A stretch of DNA of 64,000 nucleotides, taken from contig SMSO01000025.1 of the NCBI GenBank assembly GCA_004764695.1, positions 4,814,862-4,878,861 on the forward strand. The letters are read 5' to 3'. The notes under the pieces were generated by a model. It did no database searches. It saw only the letters and a list, made by a program, of their open reading frames with translations, and was not told where the DNA came from. Of this stretch, positions 44,502 through 55,900 are shown one piece after another. The stretch's first letter is position 1. Every line of letters begins with the position of its first letter. The stretch comes from Schizochytrium sp. TIO01. Taxonomy: Eukaryota; Sar; Bigyra; Thraustochytrida; Thraustochytriidae. A program made the translations under genes and the position numbers.

Positions 44502-46165
44502 CCAGTAGTGAGTGATTGTGAGAGGTGAACTAATTTGACTCTTCCGGTGGAGAAATGTTTTTGCTGCTATACCGTGACCGACAGCAAGTAAGCATCACCC
44601 AAGGTGCTCCTGCTTATTAAGCCCGTAAGGCAACTTAACTTCTTCATGGCGTCTCTAGCATCACAGTTCTCCATTCTTCACAACTTCTTGAAGTCTGCCT
44701 CAGCAGTTGCATATGCACCTAGAGGGTGATTAAGTTCTATGGATTGGCCAAGTCAGCAATTGAGAGGGAAAATTCCATATTGCCTATTTCAAGTTGTACT
44801 CTTTCTCCTTGGCAATCTAAACAATCACGATCTTAATCAGGCGGTCTATTTTTCATTCGCCATTCTCAGAACTCTCTCTCTCTTTCTCTCTCTTCTTCTG
44901 GCCTTGGAACTGTTAATTAATGTTGCATCTGCCTACTATCTTATTAGTAGTAATATTTTCTTTTTCTTTTACCAACTTTAGTGACTCTTTGTGCCCGCGA
45001 TATACACTTACAAAAGGGCAACGTTCTTTTCAGGCTTCAAGTTTTTTTATTTTTCCTTTCTTTTGACGATAATTAAAATATATATATATATTCTTTTAGA
45101 AATTATGAGAGGCCAACCCTCCAATGTTCCCATCATCCATGACCTAACAATAAGCAAAAAAACATCCACGAGCTTTTCTTACTTGTAGGCATACCAAGAC
45201 AAAGTAATTAATTTTAGACTATCCAAGGAATATTTCACTCTAACTTAAATATTAAGAGAGTTCCTGGGTAAGGAATTTTTTTTGTTCATTTCGGACTCTT
45301 TTTGCAAAGGTCTAAGGTAGAGAAAAGAGATAACTCTTTTTATTTTAAATAACAATCTGAGTCCCCTCAATCTCCATTTTTAATATTTTAAGTTTATTCA
45401 AGTTTAAGAAATGAATAGAAATAATAAAAAGGAAAAGCAGGGTAGGAAAAGGAAAAGGAAAAATAACCTGTCCATTCTGTCTCCGTCTCTTTTTTCTTCT
45501 TTATATATTTTCGCCTTCTTTTTCATCCATCTTTTTTGTTTATTGGTATTAGTTATATCTTATATATAACCTACCTACTGCAACATCCAAATTATCATTT
45601 TTACATTTTAATTTCTCTATTTGACTCAGTAAAAACTTCTGTTACAAATAAAAGCTTTGTTGTGCGCTCCGCGTGTATCCTATTATCTTGCTATTGATTA
45701 TAGTAGTAGTCTTACCAGCTTTCCTTTTGGCAGATTTTCCAGTTTTCTCTGCAGGTTTTCTTTTCGATTCTTTTTCGATTCTTTCAAGTTTCTCAGCCCC
45801 CTCCTCTAAGCACAGATAGGACTGCAGTAGGGCTGTCCTTCCTATACGGTTGTAAATCAAAGCGGCTTTCATCACTGCGAGCGAAGCAAAAGAAGCGAGG
45901 AAACTACGCAAGCAAAGCCATAACAGATCGAGACCCATCGCGTCCCTCGCATCTTGACAGCCTGGAGGAGACTTTAATTACTCAAGAGACGGGACATCGC
46001 CTAGGTCATACGCAGACGAAGTGAGCGAGGAAGCAAGCCAAGCAACCAAGCATACGACTTCGGTTCTTCTTTCTTCGTGATCTGAAGAACTCGAGAAAAA
46101 AAAAAAAGCAGAGAAAGAGCAGTGGAAAGAAAGAACGTGGAAGGGAAAGGAAGGGGAGCTGCACC

Positions 46166-46978
46166 ATGTCTGCGATCGCCTTGACGTCCACGGCACAAGC
46201 AGCGCCGAACAGAATGCTCGCAGACGCCGAGCTTTTGCTCTCAGTTTCACCCCTCTTCAAGCCCCAGCAGGCTCGTGACCGAAGCTGGAGTATGCAGTCT
46301 TTAGAAACCCTTGTAGATGTAGCGACCCGTGCGCCCAAGTTCTCTCTGGGTCCTTCAGCAACAGTGAGCACAACCAAAGTTGCGAGTTCTGATCCATCGC
46401 GTTGGAAAGCAGCTAAACCTGCGCGTGTGATCTCATCGGGATCCATGCAAGGGCGTAGTCTTCTACAGTCAAGTGCTCGTCTTCAGAATGCAACGTGTGC
46501 GAAGCCTGCTCCTCAAGGTCTTCTGATTAGCCAAGCAGTTGCTGCTGCTAAGCCTACGACCAATATCAACAATATGGGAAGCAAGATTGTAAAAAATCGG
46601 CCTGTGATGACATCCTTGTCTCATTCTAAAAAGGTTGCTGCACTGAGCACTGTCTCGACCAAAAGCACTTTCAAGAAGCGCAAGAGTAACATGCCTCAAA
46701 TGGTAAGAGGTGGCGCTCCCCGCTGCCCGGACATTCTTCCCCTTGAAATGCATGCCCTTTATTTTCGCAATGGCCGCACTGGTATCTACACTGCAGAGGA
46801 ACGCAAGACCAAAATTGCGAAATTTGTTCAGAAGCGTGAGAGCCGCATTTGGCACAAAAAGGTTCGCTACTCGTGCCGCAAAAACCTTGCTCAGCAAAGG
46901 CTACGGGTTAAGGGACGATTTGTAAAGATTGAAGATACACCCTCAATCACCGCGGTAGTGAAACCTGTTCAGGCTTAA
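46166..46978 (+). CDS. CCT-domain (CONSTANS/CO-like/TOC1) protein
   Basis: Predicted 270-residue protein whose only recognisable domain is a C-terminal CCT motif at about residues 212-254 (RKTKIAKFVQKRESRIWHKK then VRYSCRKNLAQQRLRVKGRF). The basic and aromatic spacing (RxxKIxKFxxKRxxRxWxKKxRYxCRKxLAxxRxRVKGRF) fits closely. In plants the motif mediates nuclear localisation and binding to NF-Y type DNA complexes; the role in protists is not defined. No B-box, GATA or receiver domain is present, so this is a CMF-like CCT-only protein. The N-terminal 200 residues are Ser/Ala/Lys-rich and probably disordered. The start is an ATG in CACCATG context. Intronless and convergent with the thioesterase fusion gene. 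Likely a transcriptional regulator, by inference. Confidence 0.88.
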   Translation: MSAIALTSTAQAAPNRMLADAELLLSVSPLFKPQQARDRSWSMQSLETLVDVATRAPKFSLGPSATVSTTKVASSDPSRWKAAKPARVISSGSMQGRSLLQSSARLQNATCAKPAPQGLLISQAVAAAKPTTNINNMGSKIVKNRPVMTSLSHSKKVAALSTVSTKSTFKKRKSNMPQMVRGGAPRCPDILPLEMHALYFRNGRTGIYTAEERKTKIAKFVQKRESRIWHKKVRYSCRKNLAQQRLRVKGRFVKIEDTPSITAVVKPVQA

Positions 46979-47696
46979 TTAACCTGTTGTATATCCTCTC
47001 AATAGGGACCATGGGTCCATTCATGTATAAATTGCACTTGGAATTAATTTTCAATCATCATGGCAAGCCTCTGGCTAGCCATCCTGCGCCCTTAGTTTTA
47101 AAGCGCGAGTGTAAGTATTTGCACAAACCACTTTCGAGCTTTGCAGGTATACACATAGTCGGAATCTAGCTGTGCTGCTAGGGTTGGATTGATCGATCGA
47201 AGGTTAGGAAGGCCACTTATCGCACTATCAATCTTTTCTTTACCTTCGACTTTGTGAATCCTCTTGCCTCGAACACAATCAATTTGGTTTTTTTCTCTTA
47301 TATTTATTTTGCCTTTCTTTTCATTACAATTTTAATCTATGTATCTATCATCATCACTATAAACTAAAGTGTTCCTTTATATATGGATGATTTCAAGAAA
47401 CAAATGCTTTAAAACGCACGCTTTATGATTCTATTTCAGTTCGTCTTTTTGTGAAGTTTTTTTTTTTTTTTTCAGAGGCCCAAATCAATATGACAAGGCA
47501 TTTCTCAAGGGAATGACAGCACCTGCTCGACAAAGAAATTTGAGCGGGAAAAAATAAATATGAAAATAGAATTGCTATCTATCCAAATTACTATACATTC
47601 TCATTCTTATCGCAGACATATGATGGATGGATAGACAATGACAGAGGCAAATTAAAGGAAGTGTCTGACAAAGAAAATAGAATATCTAAAATTAAA
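46979..47696. other. 3'-3' spacer
   Basis: Convergent spacer of 718 bp, AT-rich, with a T16 homopolymer near 47457-47472. It contains no CTAC block and no recognisable gene. Confidence 0.6.
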
Positions 47697-48677
47697 CTAT
47701 GGATTTGAGATCGTTTCCTCAATAAACTCTTGGACTGCTTGGAGGATCTGAGGACCCCCTAGCTCGTGACCACCGCCGTGGGCTTCATAGCGTACCTTCA
47801 CACCGTTGCTTGAAAGAAGCTCCTTCACCCAGCCCGAAGCCTGGAAAGGCAAGACCATATCGGATCTACCGTGTGTGATAAGAACGCGAAGGTCGTGCTC
47901 CTTGCTCGCTTTACTAAGCTTGTCGTGCCATTCATCTACAACAATAGGAGCCCCTGAGAACATCATCACGCCATGCACGCGGCGATCGCCAACGAGTTGC
48001 CAGCTTAAGTCAGCAGCAGTCATCGCACCTTGGCTAAAACCGCCAATAAGGAGGGGAACATCATGTGAGGAAAATCTTGTCTCGATAGCCTGAATCATTG
48101 TTTTCAGGTTTGCGCGAGCATCATCGAGTCCATTTGGTTTATCGCGAATCAGACGCGCAATCCCTTGTTCTCCCATTTGCATAGCGCCAACCCAGCGCAT
48201 AACATCAATCTCCCACCAAGCGGCAGCGCCCATTGAAGTCATGCTCACAGGGGCTTGAGGGAAAACAAACATAAGCTTGCGTTGGGGAAGACGCCTGGCC
48301 ATTTCATTGGCAAGTGGCACAAAGTCGGTATTTTGCGCATTAAAGCCGTGCATGATCACAAGAATCGCATCCAACTTAGCAGTATCATGATGACCCACTA
48401 GAAGGCATTCATACGCTCCAACCTTTTCTGCTTTGGTTTGCCAACTCCCGTTTGCATCTTTCGAGCTTGCAGTTGAAGAAGACGCACTTGCGGTACCTGT
48501 TTCTTTGTCTCCGTTCAAAGAGCTCCCACGTTGCTGCACAAGCTCGTGTGCCTCCACCGCACGAGCTATCAGATCAGCCTTTTCAACACATCCTTGTGTT
48601 GACAAACCTGCACTGGCGATAAGCGCCTTCAGCTCCTTTACAGACAACGTGGCAATGTTTTCGACACTACCCTCCAT
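47697..48677 (-). CDS. SAP-like domain fused to acyl-protein thioesterase/carboxylesterase
   Basis: Predicted 326-residue fusion. Residues about 10-47 (LSVKELKALIASAGLSTQGC followed by VEKADLIARA) match the helix-extended-helix SAP-like or MANF C-terminal type. A Ser/Ala-rich linker (50-80) leads to a phospholipase/carboxylesterase domain (PF02230, LYPLA family). It carries VIMHGFNA, FVFPQAPV, the nucleophile in GFSQG (Ser215), an Asp in HGRSDMVLP (Asp273) and a His in GGGHELGG (His304). All triad residues are present. LYPLA enzymes remove acyl groups from S-acylated proteins or hydrolyse lysophospholipids; which applies here cannot be told. An N-terminal SAP-like domain is not usual for this family of about 230 residues. 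Single ATG start, intronless. Confidence 0.9.
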   Translation of the reverse strand: MEGSVENIATLSVKELKALIASAGLSTQGCVEKADLIARAVEAHELVQQRGSSLNGDKETGTASASSSTASSKDANGSWQTKAEKVGAYECLLVGHHDTAKLDAILVIMHGFNAQNTDFVPLANEMARRLPQRKLMFVFPQAPVSMTSMGAAAWWEIDVMRWVGAMQMGEQGIARLIRDKPNGLDDARANLKTMIQAIETRFSSHDVPLLIGGFSQGAMTAADLSWQLVGDRRVHGVMMFSGAPIVVDEWHDKLSKASKEHDLRVLITHGRSDMVLPFQASGWVKELLSSNGVKVRYEAHGGGHELGGPQILQAVQEFIEETISNP

Positions 48678-50209
48678 TCTGTCAATTCTCTCAGTCTATT
48701 TTATTGCACCAGTTCGCGTTTTGATAATATGCGTCTGCCTGGTGACGTTAGTTGACTGTCTGCTTGCTCAGCACCTTGCTTTTCGACATCAGAGATACAA
48801 CCTACACCTACTACGTAGTAGTACCAAGGTGGGTTCTTCTAGATTATTCCGTATGTACGCTGATATATCTACTTGAGTTTTTGGTAAAACGATTCGGATA
48901 AGTGATTTTATTTAATTTTATAAATAAAAGTCACTGCCTGATATTTTGATGACGAAACTTTGAGAAGTAGAAACAAAAAGAAAGAAAGGGAGAATAATCT
49001 AGGAGGAAAGACACAGAGAAGCAGAGCTCTGGGCACCTGCAGCTGTGCACTATGAATTACTTTTTCAACTAAATTAATCTAATCTACTCGGGATTTGACC
49101 TGAATTTGATAAGTAAATTCAACGAAAAGATTTCCTGCAATTCTAAACCCGCATTCTCACGAGTTATTGAGGACTGCGAGATTCTCGGTGCCCCAATCTT
49201 AGCTAGTTGATAAGTTGATAGACATACTTACTTGAACATCACAATCTTGTGATTCAATACTTGGCCAAACCCTAACAAGTTATCAAACAAGAAATTTAGC
49301 TATGGACATGAACCAAACTCTGTATCGCAAAGGAGGAAGATAAAGTATGGAGAAGCTCTCCGAATCATGTTGGGCGTCACTCCTCTTTAATGGTTGGCTG
49401 TTGTGCTCAAAGCGCCAGAATTAGGCTTTTCATAAAGTTGAGATATGATTAAGGCAAAACGAAGGCTCCCAGAATGGAACAACTTTTACGCTTGAAGGTA
49501 ACGCATTGCAATGATGGGTTGATTCAGAATTAGACACAAATCCTCAAGTAAATCAAGGCTCAGCTATCATATGCTTTTATATCTTATGTGAACAAAATGA
49601 ATTTCCCCTCTCCCCTGTTATTATATTTTCCATCTTCTAAAGAACATCTTAGTCAAGTATTTTAGTGGTTGCAACTCTTGCACATTTTGCCGCCTCCAAT
49701 AAACCTTAAATTTTGTAAGTAGTGAATATTATTATGCGCGGTGGTAAGACGTATAGACCTTAGTCAAGCTGAGCAGATTGTTTGATATGTGGGTTATTAG
49801 AGTTGAAGTTAGAGAACATGTGCCTCATAAATTCAACAATTATACATTCTATCCTTATGTACAGAAAATAGTCGTTATATATTATATAATGGGCCGAGAG
49901 AAACCGCATTCATGTTTCATGTCTTCCTCTTCGTATTGATATAAATTTATTCAAGCATGATGTTTGAGCTTGACGAACGGAACATGAAGTTTCTCAAAAT
50001 ATAACTATACTTTATTCGCCATAGGATGAAGCAAGTTCTCTGGAAAATCTCAGAGTCTTACAAGGCAGCCTGACTATTCTAAATCGACATGAATCTTTCG
50101 TCTTTGATATTTTCTCGAAGAACAAAACTATTTAACGGATTCGTTGACAATTTCCATCGGGCTTTGATAGCTTATCGTTGAATGGAAACTAAGTTAAATG
50201 AATATGATA

Positions 50210-50333
50210 ATCATATCATATCATATCATATATCATATCATATCATATCATATCATATCATATCATATCATATCATATCATATCATATCATATCATATCA
50301 TATCATATCATATCATATCATATCATATCATAT
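50210..50333. repeat. (TATCA)n pentanucleotide array, about 124 bp
   Basis: About 24 near-perfect TATCA units with one irregular unit near 50230. The period of five makes every forward frame encode a repeating five-residue peptide, so the open frame across it is an artefact. Confidence 0.97.
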
Positions 50334-50660
50334 AAAGAGAGATTATTTTTCATTTTTTCAGTCACACATAGAAACAACTCAAGGAATAAAATCTCTGTTT
50401 TGCATCTTTACTTGATATCATAGTTCTTACTGCCTATCATGCAAAGGAAAGATGAACTTGATGATGTTCGCAAAACCTCAGATTGGCAATTAGGCTACTG
50501 TTTAATACATAAAGGTTGGTATTTGGAATTCTGCAACTATTTACCACCTCGTAACCGATTACAATGCTATATTTGAAGTTGCGGGTTGCTAAGAGGCGAA
50601 CTTGAAGGTTGTCAAACGTTCTAGCGACTTAGAAGAATATAGTTCAAGAAGCAACAAAAG

Positions 50661-50760
50661 AACAGTTCAAAATACTGTTTCCCATCGGAATCGAGCCAAG
50701 ACCTTTTCAACTTACTTGTGACGTCCCACTTGAAGGACCACCGCTGAGACTTAGAAGTTG
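50661..50760 (-). repeat. tRNA-like (SINE-like) element or tRNA pseudogene
   Basis: On the minus strand an A-box-like TCTCAGCGGTGG (50749-50738) is followed 52 nt downstream (start to start) by a B-box-like GGCTCGATTCC (50697-50687). The B box is one mismatch from the usual GGTTCGANTCC. A hairpin AACAGT/ACTGTT (50679-50661) and a CTTTT stretch follow. No clean acceptor stem or anticodon arm could be folded by eye, so a functional tRNA is unlikely. A tRNA-derived SINE or decayed tRNA fits better. Confidence 0.45.
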
Positions 50761-51734
50761 ATTGTACCTCCGGCCAGTATCATCGCAGTATCATCGCAGT
50801 TTCTTCCTGCTAGCACCAATACTGCAATGCGGCTATCAATTGATTGTGCCAGCTCGTTGCCTATCTAAAAGCTAGGTACCTACTCATATCGCAGATGGGC
50901 TCAACTCAATACACGCCGTGGAGAGAGACTAGCTCTGTCCTATGACCACCGTGACCATGATGCTGATGACTAAGGCGGTATGCTGGCTGTTCCGAGGAAA
51001 TTGGAAGCTAATCATTCACGCGCGTGCAACGCGTGCAATTAATTTCTCTACTACCAGCTAGTAGTAGTACATACTAATAGTAATAAATTATAACTAGGCG
51101 GGTACTTCCAAGAAGAACACAATGATTGAAATAAACAGAAAGCAAGACATAATGAAACAAGAAGAGCTTTGAAGAAGAAGCATTGGCAAGATCATATAGA
51201 AAAGTTTCTTCTAAATTTCGTTGATCTCATTATGGTTTGTACTTGTTTTAGCACATCATCTGCTTCAAAGCTACAGATTGGTTCGGTCATCATTTCCCCC
51301 CGTTTTATTTTCGCTTGATGTTTGGCTTGTTTGGGTTTGCTCGTTTGTGCATGCAAGGTGTTTTTCTCCCTTTGAAATAGCTTGTGTGTTGAAGGTGGTT
51401 GGTTCTCACAGCAATCGATTGTTCAAAACTTGAGATTCACTACCTACCGACCAACATTGAACCTGAACGCCAGCATGCATCTTTTTGACCAGTTTTTCGA
51501 GATCTTAACGGGGTAGTAAGTGCGATGAGGCGTCTACTTCTTTCCTTATAGATTTGCGAGTTGTCAATCTAAAGTCTCAAGTTGTGCCTCAACTTTTAAC
51601 GTTAGGTTGAGAAGAACAAAATACTCACTGTTATGTTTCCAGACTAACTCGATTACCTAATCGCTGCACGAGACTTGTACCTACCCACCCTGCTTACCTT
51701 ACTTATTCCCCATGCTGTATGCTGTATGTGGAAA

Positions 51735-51756
51735 GGTAGGTAGGTACCTACCTACC
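51735..51756. repeat. Perfect 22-nt palindrome of GGTA/TACC units
   Basis: Two GGTA units plus GG, meeting TACC units around a central GTAC, giving an exact inverted repeat. It is an extreme case of the CTAC/GTAG blocks found in the 5'-5' spacers. Confidence 0.9.
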
Positions 51757-52945
51757 AACCTATTGTTGTTGCTGGGTAGCGAAGTAGAAATGTAGAAATC
51801 GTTTAAGCATCTACCCACTACTGCGTACCTACCTGTGTCCCTTTCAAGGCCTTTTCACGATTACCTTTGATTTGAACCAAAGTCGTTCTACTCGGTCCTA
51901 TTGTGTACCTACCATAACCCGCTAGCATTACGTGTTGCATCTCTTTTTTTAAATAGAAAAATTGAGCAAACCTCCTTTAATTTCAAGTTAGGTATTTCAA
52001 AAGTTATTTTTAGTTGGGTCGCTGCTGGGAATCCAGTACGGAGTGTGCCTACGATTGGCCCTTTCAGCTTGAGAAGCGCAGCAACTCCGAAGTAGGCAGA
52101 CAGACTTGCATTGGGTCGGTCTTCCCAACTTTTCCTCTCCTTCTCCTACTAATTGGTGACCGTCTTGACTTTTGCCTGCCTTTCTCGCGTGGAAACATTA
52201 AGGATTGCAAGGATTGATTTCAATCGCCCGGAGATTCGACGACTCACTAATACAAAAGTGAGCAAACCCAGCTGCAGAACAAAATTAAAGACTCAGTCAA
52301 GAGCCAAGCTTAAAGAAGGCGGGGCACGCCTCCTTTCTATTCTACCTGCAACTCATTCCTTGGTTGCTCGCCTGCGTGGTTGCTTGCCTGAGCACGAGTC
52401 AGTTCAGGACTGGTGAATGAGCAAGGCGAGTGCACGTGAGTGTGTGCATCTTCGCTGAGCTGCTTACATCGTGCCAAGACCGCAACCAGTCGAGGTAGTT
52501 CGCAGAAAGCGATCTCATTTGGGTACGTGTCTGCACATCTAGACCTCAACAGAGTGGACAGTATATTATTTCCAACCCTTTGAATACTTGTGTGGCTTTC
52601 TGTCTTCGTGCACAAGTTGTTTCGTCTTTGTAGTTAGCTCTTAGAGGTTGTTATTGCCTTCTGCTGGCCCTTTTGAATTACAAAGAGATAATCAGTTGGG
52701 AGACACCATCAACTTTGCCCCTCGTGAATCTCTGTGTGACATCCTTAGTGTTCACGTTTGGAAATCCTTGGTTTTCTGGGTCATTCTCAGCTTTTGATCT
52801 GAAGTCAATAATAAAACGAACACCAAGAGCAATTCATACTCAGCATCGAAAACACGAATATCTCTGCTGCTGACCTCACTTCGGGTCTGGTTTTCTCTTT
52901 ATAGCATAGACTGGGTTAAACTTTTCTTGAACGTCTTCTGCAACT

Positions 52946-55900
52946 ATGGGCCGTGGTGAGAGAGATCATCTCGAGGAAGGAGCCTCAGTGTGGGTTCGGG
53001 ACCCAGATGAGGCATGGGTTCGTGGTGTGCTTGCCGAACGACGTGTAGATGGACATGCTGTTGTGCGGACAGAGAGCGGGAAAAAAATCCACGCAGACCT
53101 CAAAGATATCGAATTTTGCTCTACCACACCGCGACAAGAAGTTAAAGTTGATGACCTCACTCAGCTCCCAGATTTGCACCAAGCGGCTCTGTTGAATACC
53201 TTGCACGTACGTTTCGAGGCAGACAAGATTTACACATTTTCTGGTGAGGTTCTTATTGCTGTGAACCCTTTCAAACGCATTCGCGGTCTTTATGAGCCCA
53301 AATCCATGACTAAATACATAAATGCGGGTGTAGGTGAGGTGGAACTTCTCGACCCCCATGCATATCGTGTCGCTGGTGCTGCGTATAGAGCTATGACAAC
53401 CTATAGTGGTCGTAACCAAAGTATTCTAGTGAGTGGCGAAAGTGGAGCTGGTAAAACCTATAACACAAAGGTCCTTCTCTCTTATCTCACCGTAGTTTCC
53501 TCCGGAGACCCAGCGCGCGGTCTCGATGAGCTCCGTACAAGCATAAAGCGGTCTTCAAAGCGCATGCCCAATAGTGTTGGTGCTAGTGTTGCACAGCGTG
53601 TTCTTGAAGCTAACCCACTCATGGAGGCATTTGGAAATGCGAAAACTCTCCGTAATGACAACTCATCGCGATTTGGAAAGCTAATCGAATTGGAATTTGA
53701 AAACAAATCAACACGTCTCATGGGTGCTGCAATTGATGTATATCTGTTAGAAAAGGCGCGCGTGGTTCATCAGCAAGACGGGGAGCGAAACTATCACATT
53801 TTCTACGAAATGGATGCTGGACTGACCGATGAAGAAAAAGATGAGCTGATCTTTCCTGAAATTCACTACTGTCGTTACATAGAGTCGTCAACATTCGAGC
53901 GTGCTGATATTGATGACCTTGCACAATGGAAACTCACAAGGGCGGCATTTGATATTTTAGGTTTTTCTGATGACGAACGCATACAGGTCCTTCGTGTTAT
54001 GTCCGCAGTCCTACATCTAGGAAATATCACTTTTGAATCGCACAACACTGATGGTGCGGAAGGCTCCAAGGTCTCATCTGCTTCGATGGACTCTGCAAAG
54101 GATTGTGCAATGCTTCTCGGGATCGAAGTCTCTGACTTAATTAAGGCATTGACCACACGTGGAATGAGCATTGGAGGAGGTGGATTTCTTGCTGCCCTTT
54201 CCTCTGCCGTCACGGAGACTCTAACCAAACAACATACAGTTTCTCAAGCCGAAGAAGCTCGAGAAGCTTTAGCGATGGCTCTTTATGAACGTACATTTGG
54301 ATGGATTGTGTGGCGCATCAATGAAGCAATTGGCGTTAGCACAAAGACCAGTCAAGCAGCACGCGCTGCTCGCAAATCTCGCGCGGCAAACAGCTTCCAG
54401 CTTACCTTAGGTCGTTCAAACGCGAACAACAAAGGGGAGACCCAATACTATAACGATCACTCTATTGGTGTGTTAGATATCTTCGGATTCGAGGTGTTTG
54501 CTTCTAATGGTTTCGAGCAGCTCATGATTAACTACACGAACGAGCGTTTGCAAAATCAATTCAACGAGCACATCTTCAAGCTTGAAGCAGCTTTGTTTGA
54601 ATCTGAAGGTTTGGATTGGTCCGTTATTGATTGGCCTGACAATCAACTTACTCTAGATATGATTGAGACACGTCCCATTGGATTATTGTCACTACTTGAT
54701 GAAACTTGTCTGATGGGCTCAGGAACCGACAAGGCTTTTGTATCTAAGTTGTACCAGAACCTTGCAAAGGGAAAATTTGCACCCGTTTTTAGTGCAGATC
54801 GCAACCAGCAGGTCCGCTACCAATTTGAAATAGCCCATTTTGCAGGGCCTGTCGTGTATAGCTCTGACAATTTTATTGCCAAGAATAAGAATGAGCTTCG
54901 GTCAGAAGCTGTGGATCTATTGCGCTCCTCTGACGATGCCTGGCTTTCAGTCTTGATGCCACCTGATGCTTCTGCAGCTGGAGGTGGTTCTGACGCACAA
55001 GAATATTTTAGCCAGCTATCAAAGAAGCCTAAAAATCTCAGAAGCAGTTTGCAGCGTCATCGACAGAACTCTCCTCAAAGCTCACGCCTCCAACAGAAAA
55101 CTGTGAGTAGCCATTTCCGAACTCAACTTTCGGTGGCTATAAATCACATCAACGCATCTCAGCCGCATTATATTCGCTGCATCAAGCCGAATGATCTTAA
55201 TGTTGAGAACGAGTTTGATCGTATTCGTGTTGAAGAACAGCTTGCCTACTCTGGTGTCCTTGAGGTTGTTCGCGTTGCACGGGCAGGCTATCCTACACGT
55301 TTTACCCTCAAAGAATTTGCAGATCGCTTCCACGTCCTAAGCGTTTCAAGGTCGTCGCATAAGCGCCACTCCAAAAGCAGGCGTCGACGATCATCTATTG
55401 CTGACCCTCGAAAAGTTTGTGAACGCATTGTCAAAACAGCCGGGTTGGAAGATATCATTGACTACCAAATTGGCTTTACAAAGGTTTTTCTTAAACCATA
55501 TGCGTATACTACCCTTGAACTTCGAAAAGCAGAAAAGATACTCAAATATGTCTTGATTCTGCAACGCAGCATCCGAGTTTATTTGCGCACCTATCGTGCT
55601 ACAAAGAAGGTGCGTGCTGCCAAAATCATTCAACGCAATTTTCGGGGTTATCGCGTTCGAAGGGAGGTGGGCGCCTTCCGCCAAGAACGCCGTTCCGCTA
55701 TTGCTATCCAACGTATAGCACGTGGTGTACTTGCTCGAAAGAGGGTCAAACCTCTTATTGCCAAACGTCTTGCTGACGATACACGCCGGCGCGAAAGCGC
55801 TGCAGCTCGTATCAAACGAGCGTATCGCCGTAAGGTACTTAAAGACCGCCTGCGCGAGATTCGAGAGGAGTCAGTACGGCAACGCAGCGCGATTATGCTT

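Larger units (their letters stand above)
48678..52945. promoter_or_regulatory. 4.3 kb gene-poor divergent spacer
   Basis: Spacer between the 5' ends of the thioesterase fusion and the myosin. It contains a TATCA pentanucleotide array, a tRNA-like element (50661-50760, minus), a perfect 22-nt GGTA/TACC palindrome (51735-51756), and CTAC/GTAG blocks near 48800, 50872, 51060, 51675, 51820 and 51905. No protein family is recognisable in its short open frames. Confidence 0.5.

Noticed and set aside
45642-45938. 98-codon minus-strand open frame with a hydrophobic start and Lys-rich end, containing a GGTAAGA donor-like site
   Set aside because: It could be a small spliced gene, but no branch point or acceptor follows convincingly, no family is recognised, and it ends in repeat-rich sequence. 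Worth an RNA-seq check only.
50182-50415. Open frame with a repeating SYHII-type peptide
   Set aside because: It is a by-product of the TATCA pentanucleotide array, whose period of five keeps all forward frames open.
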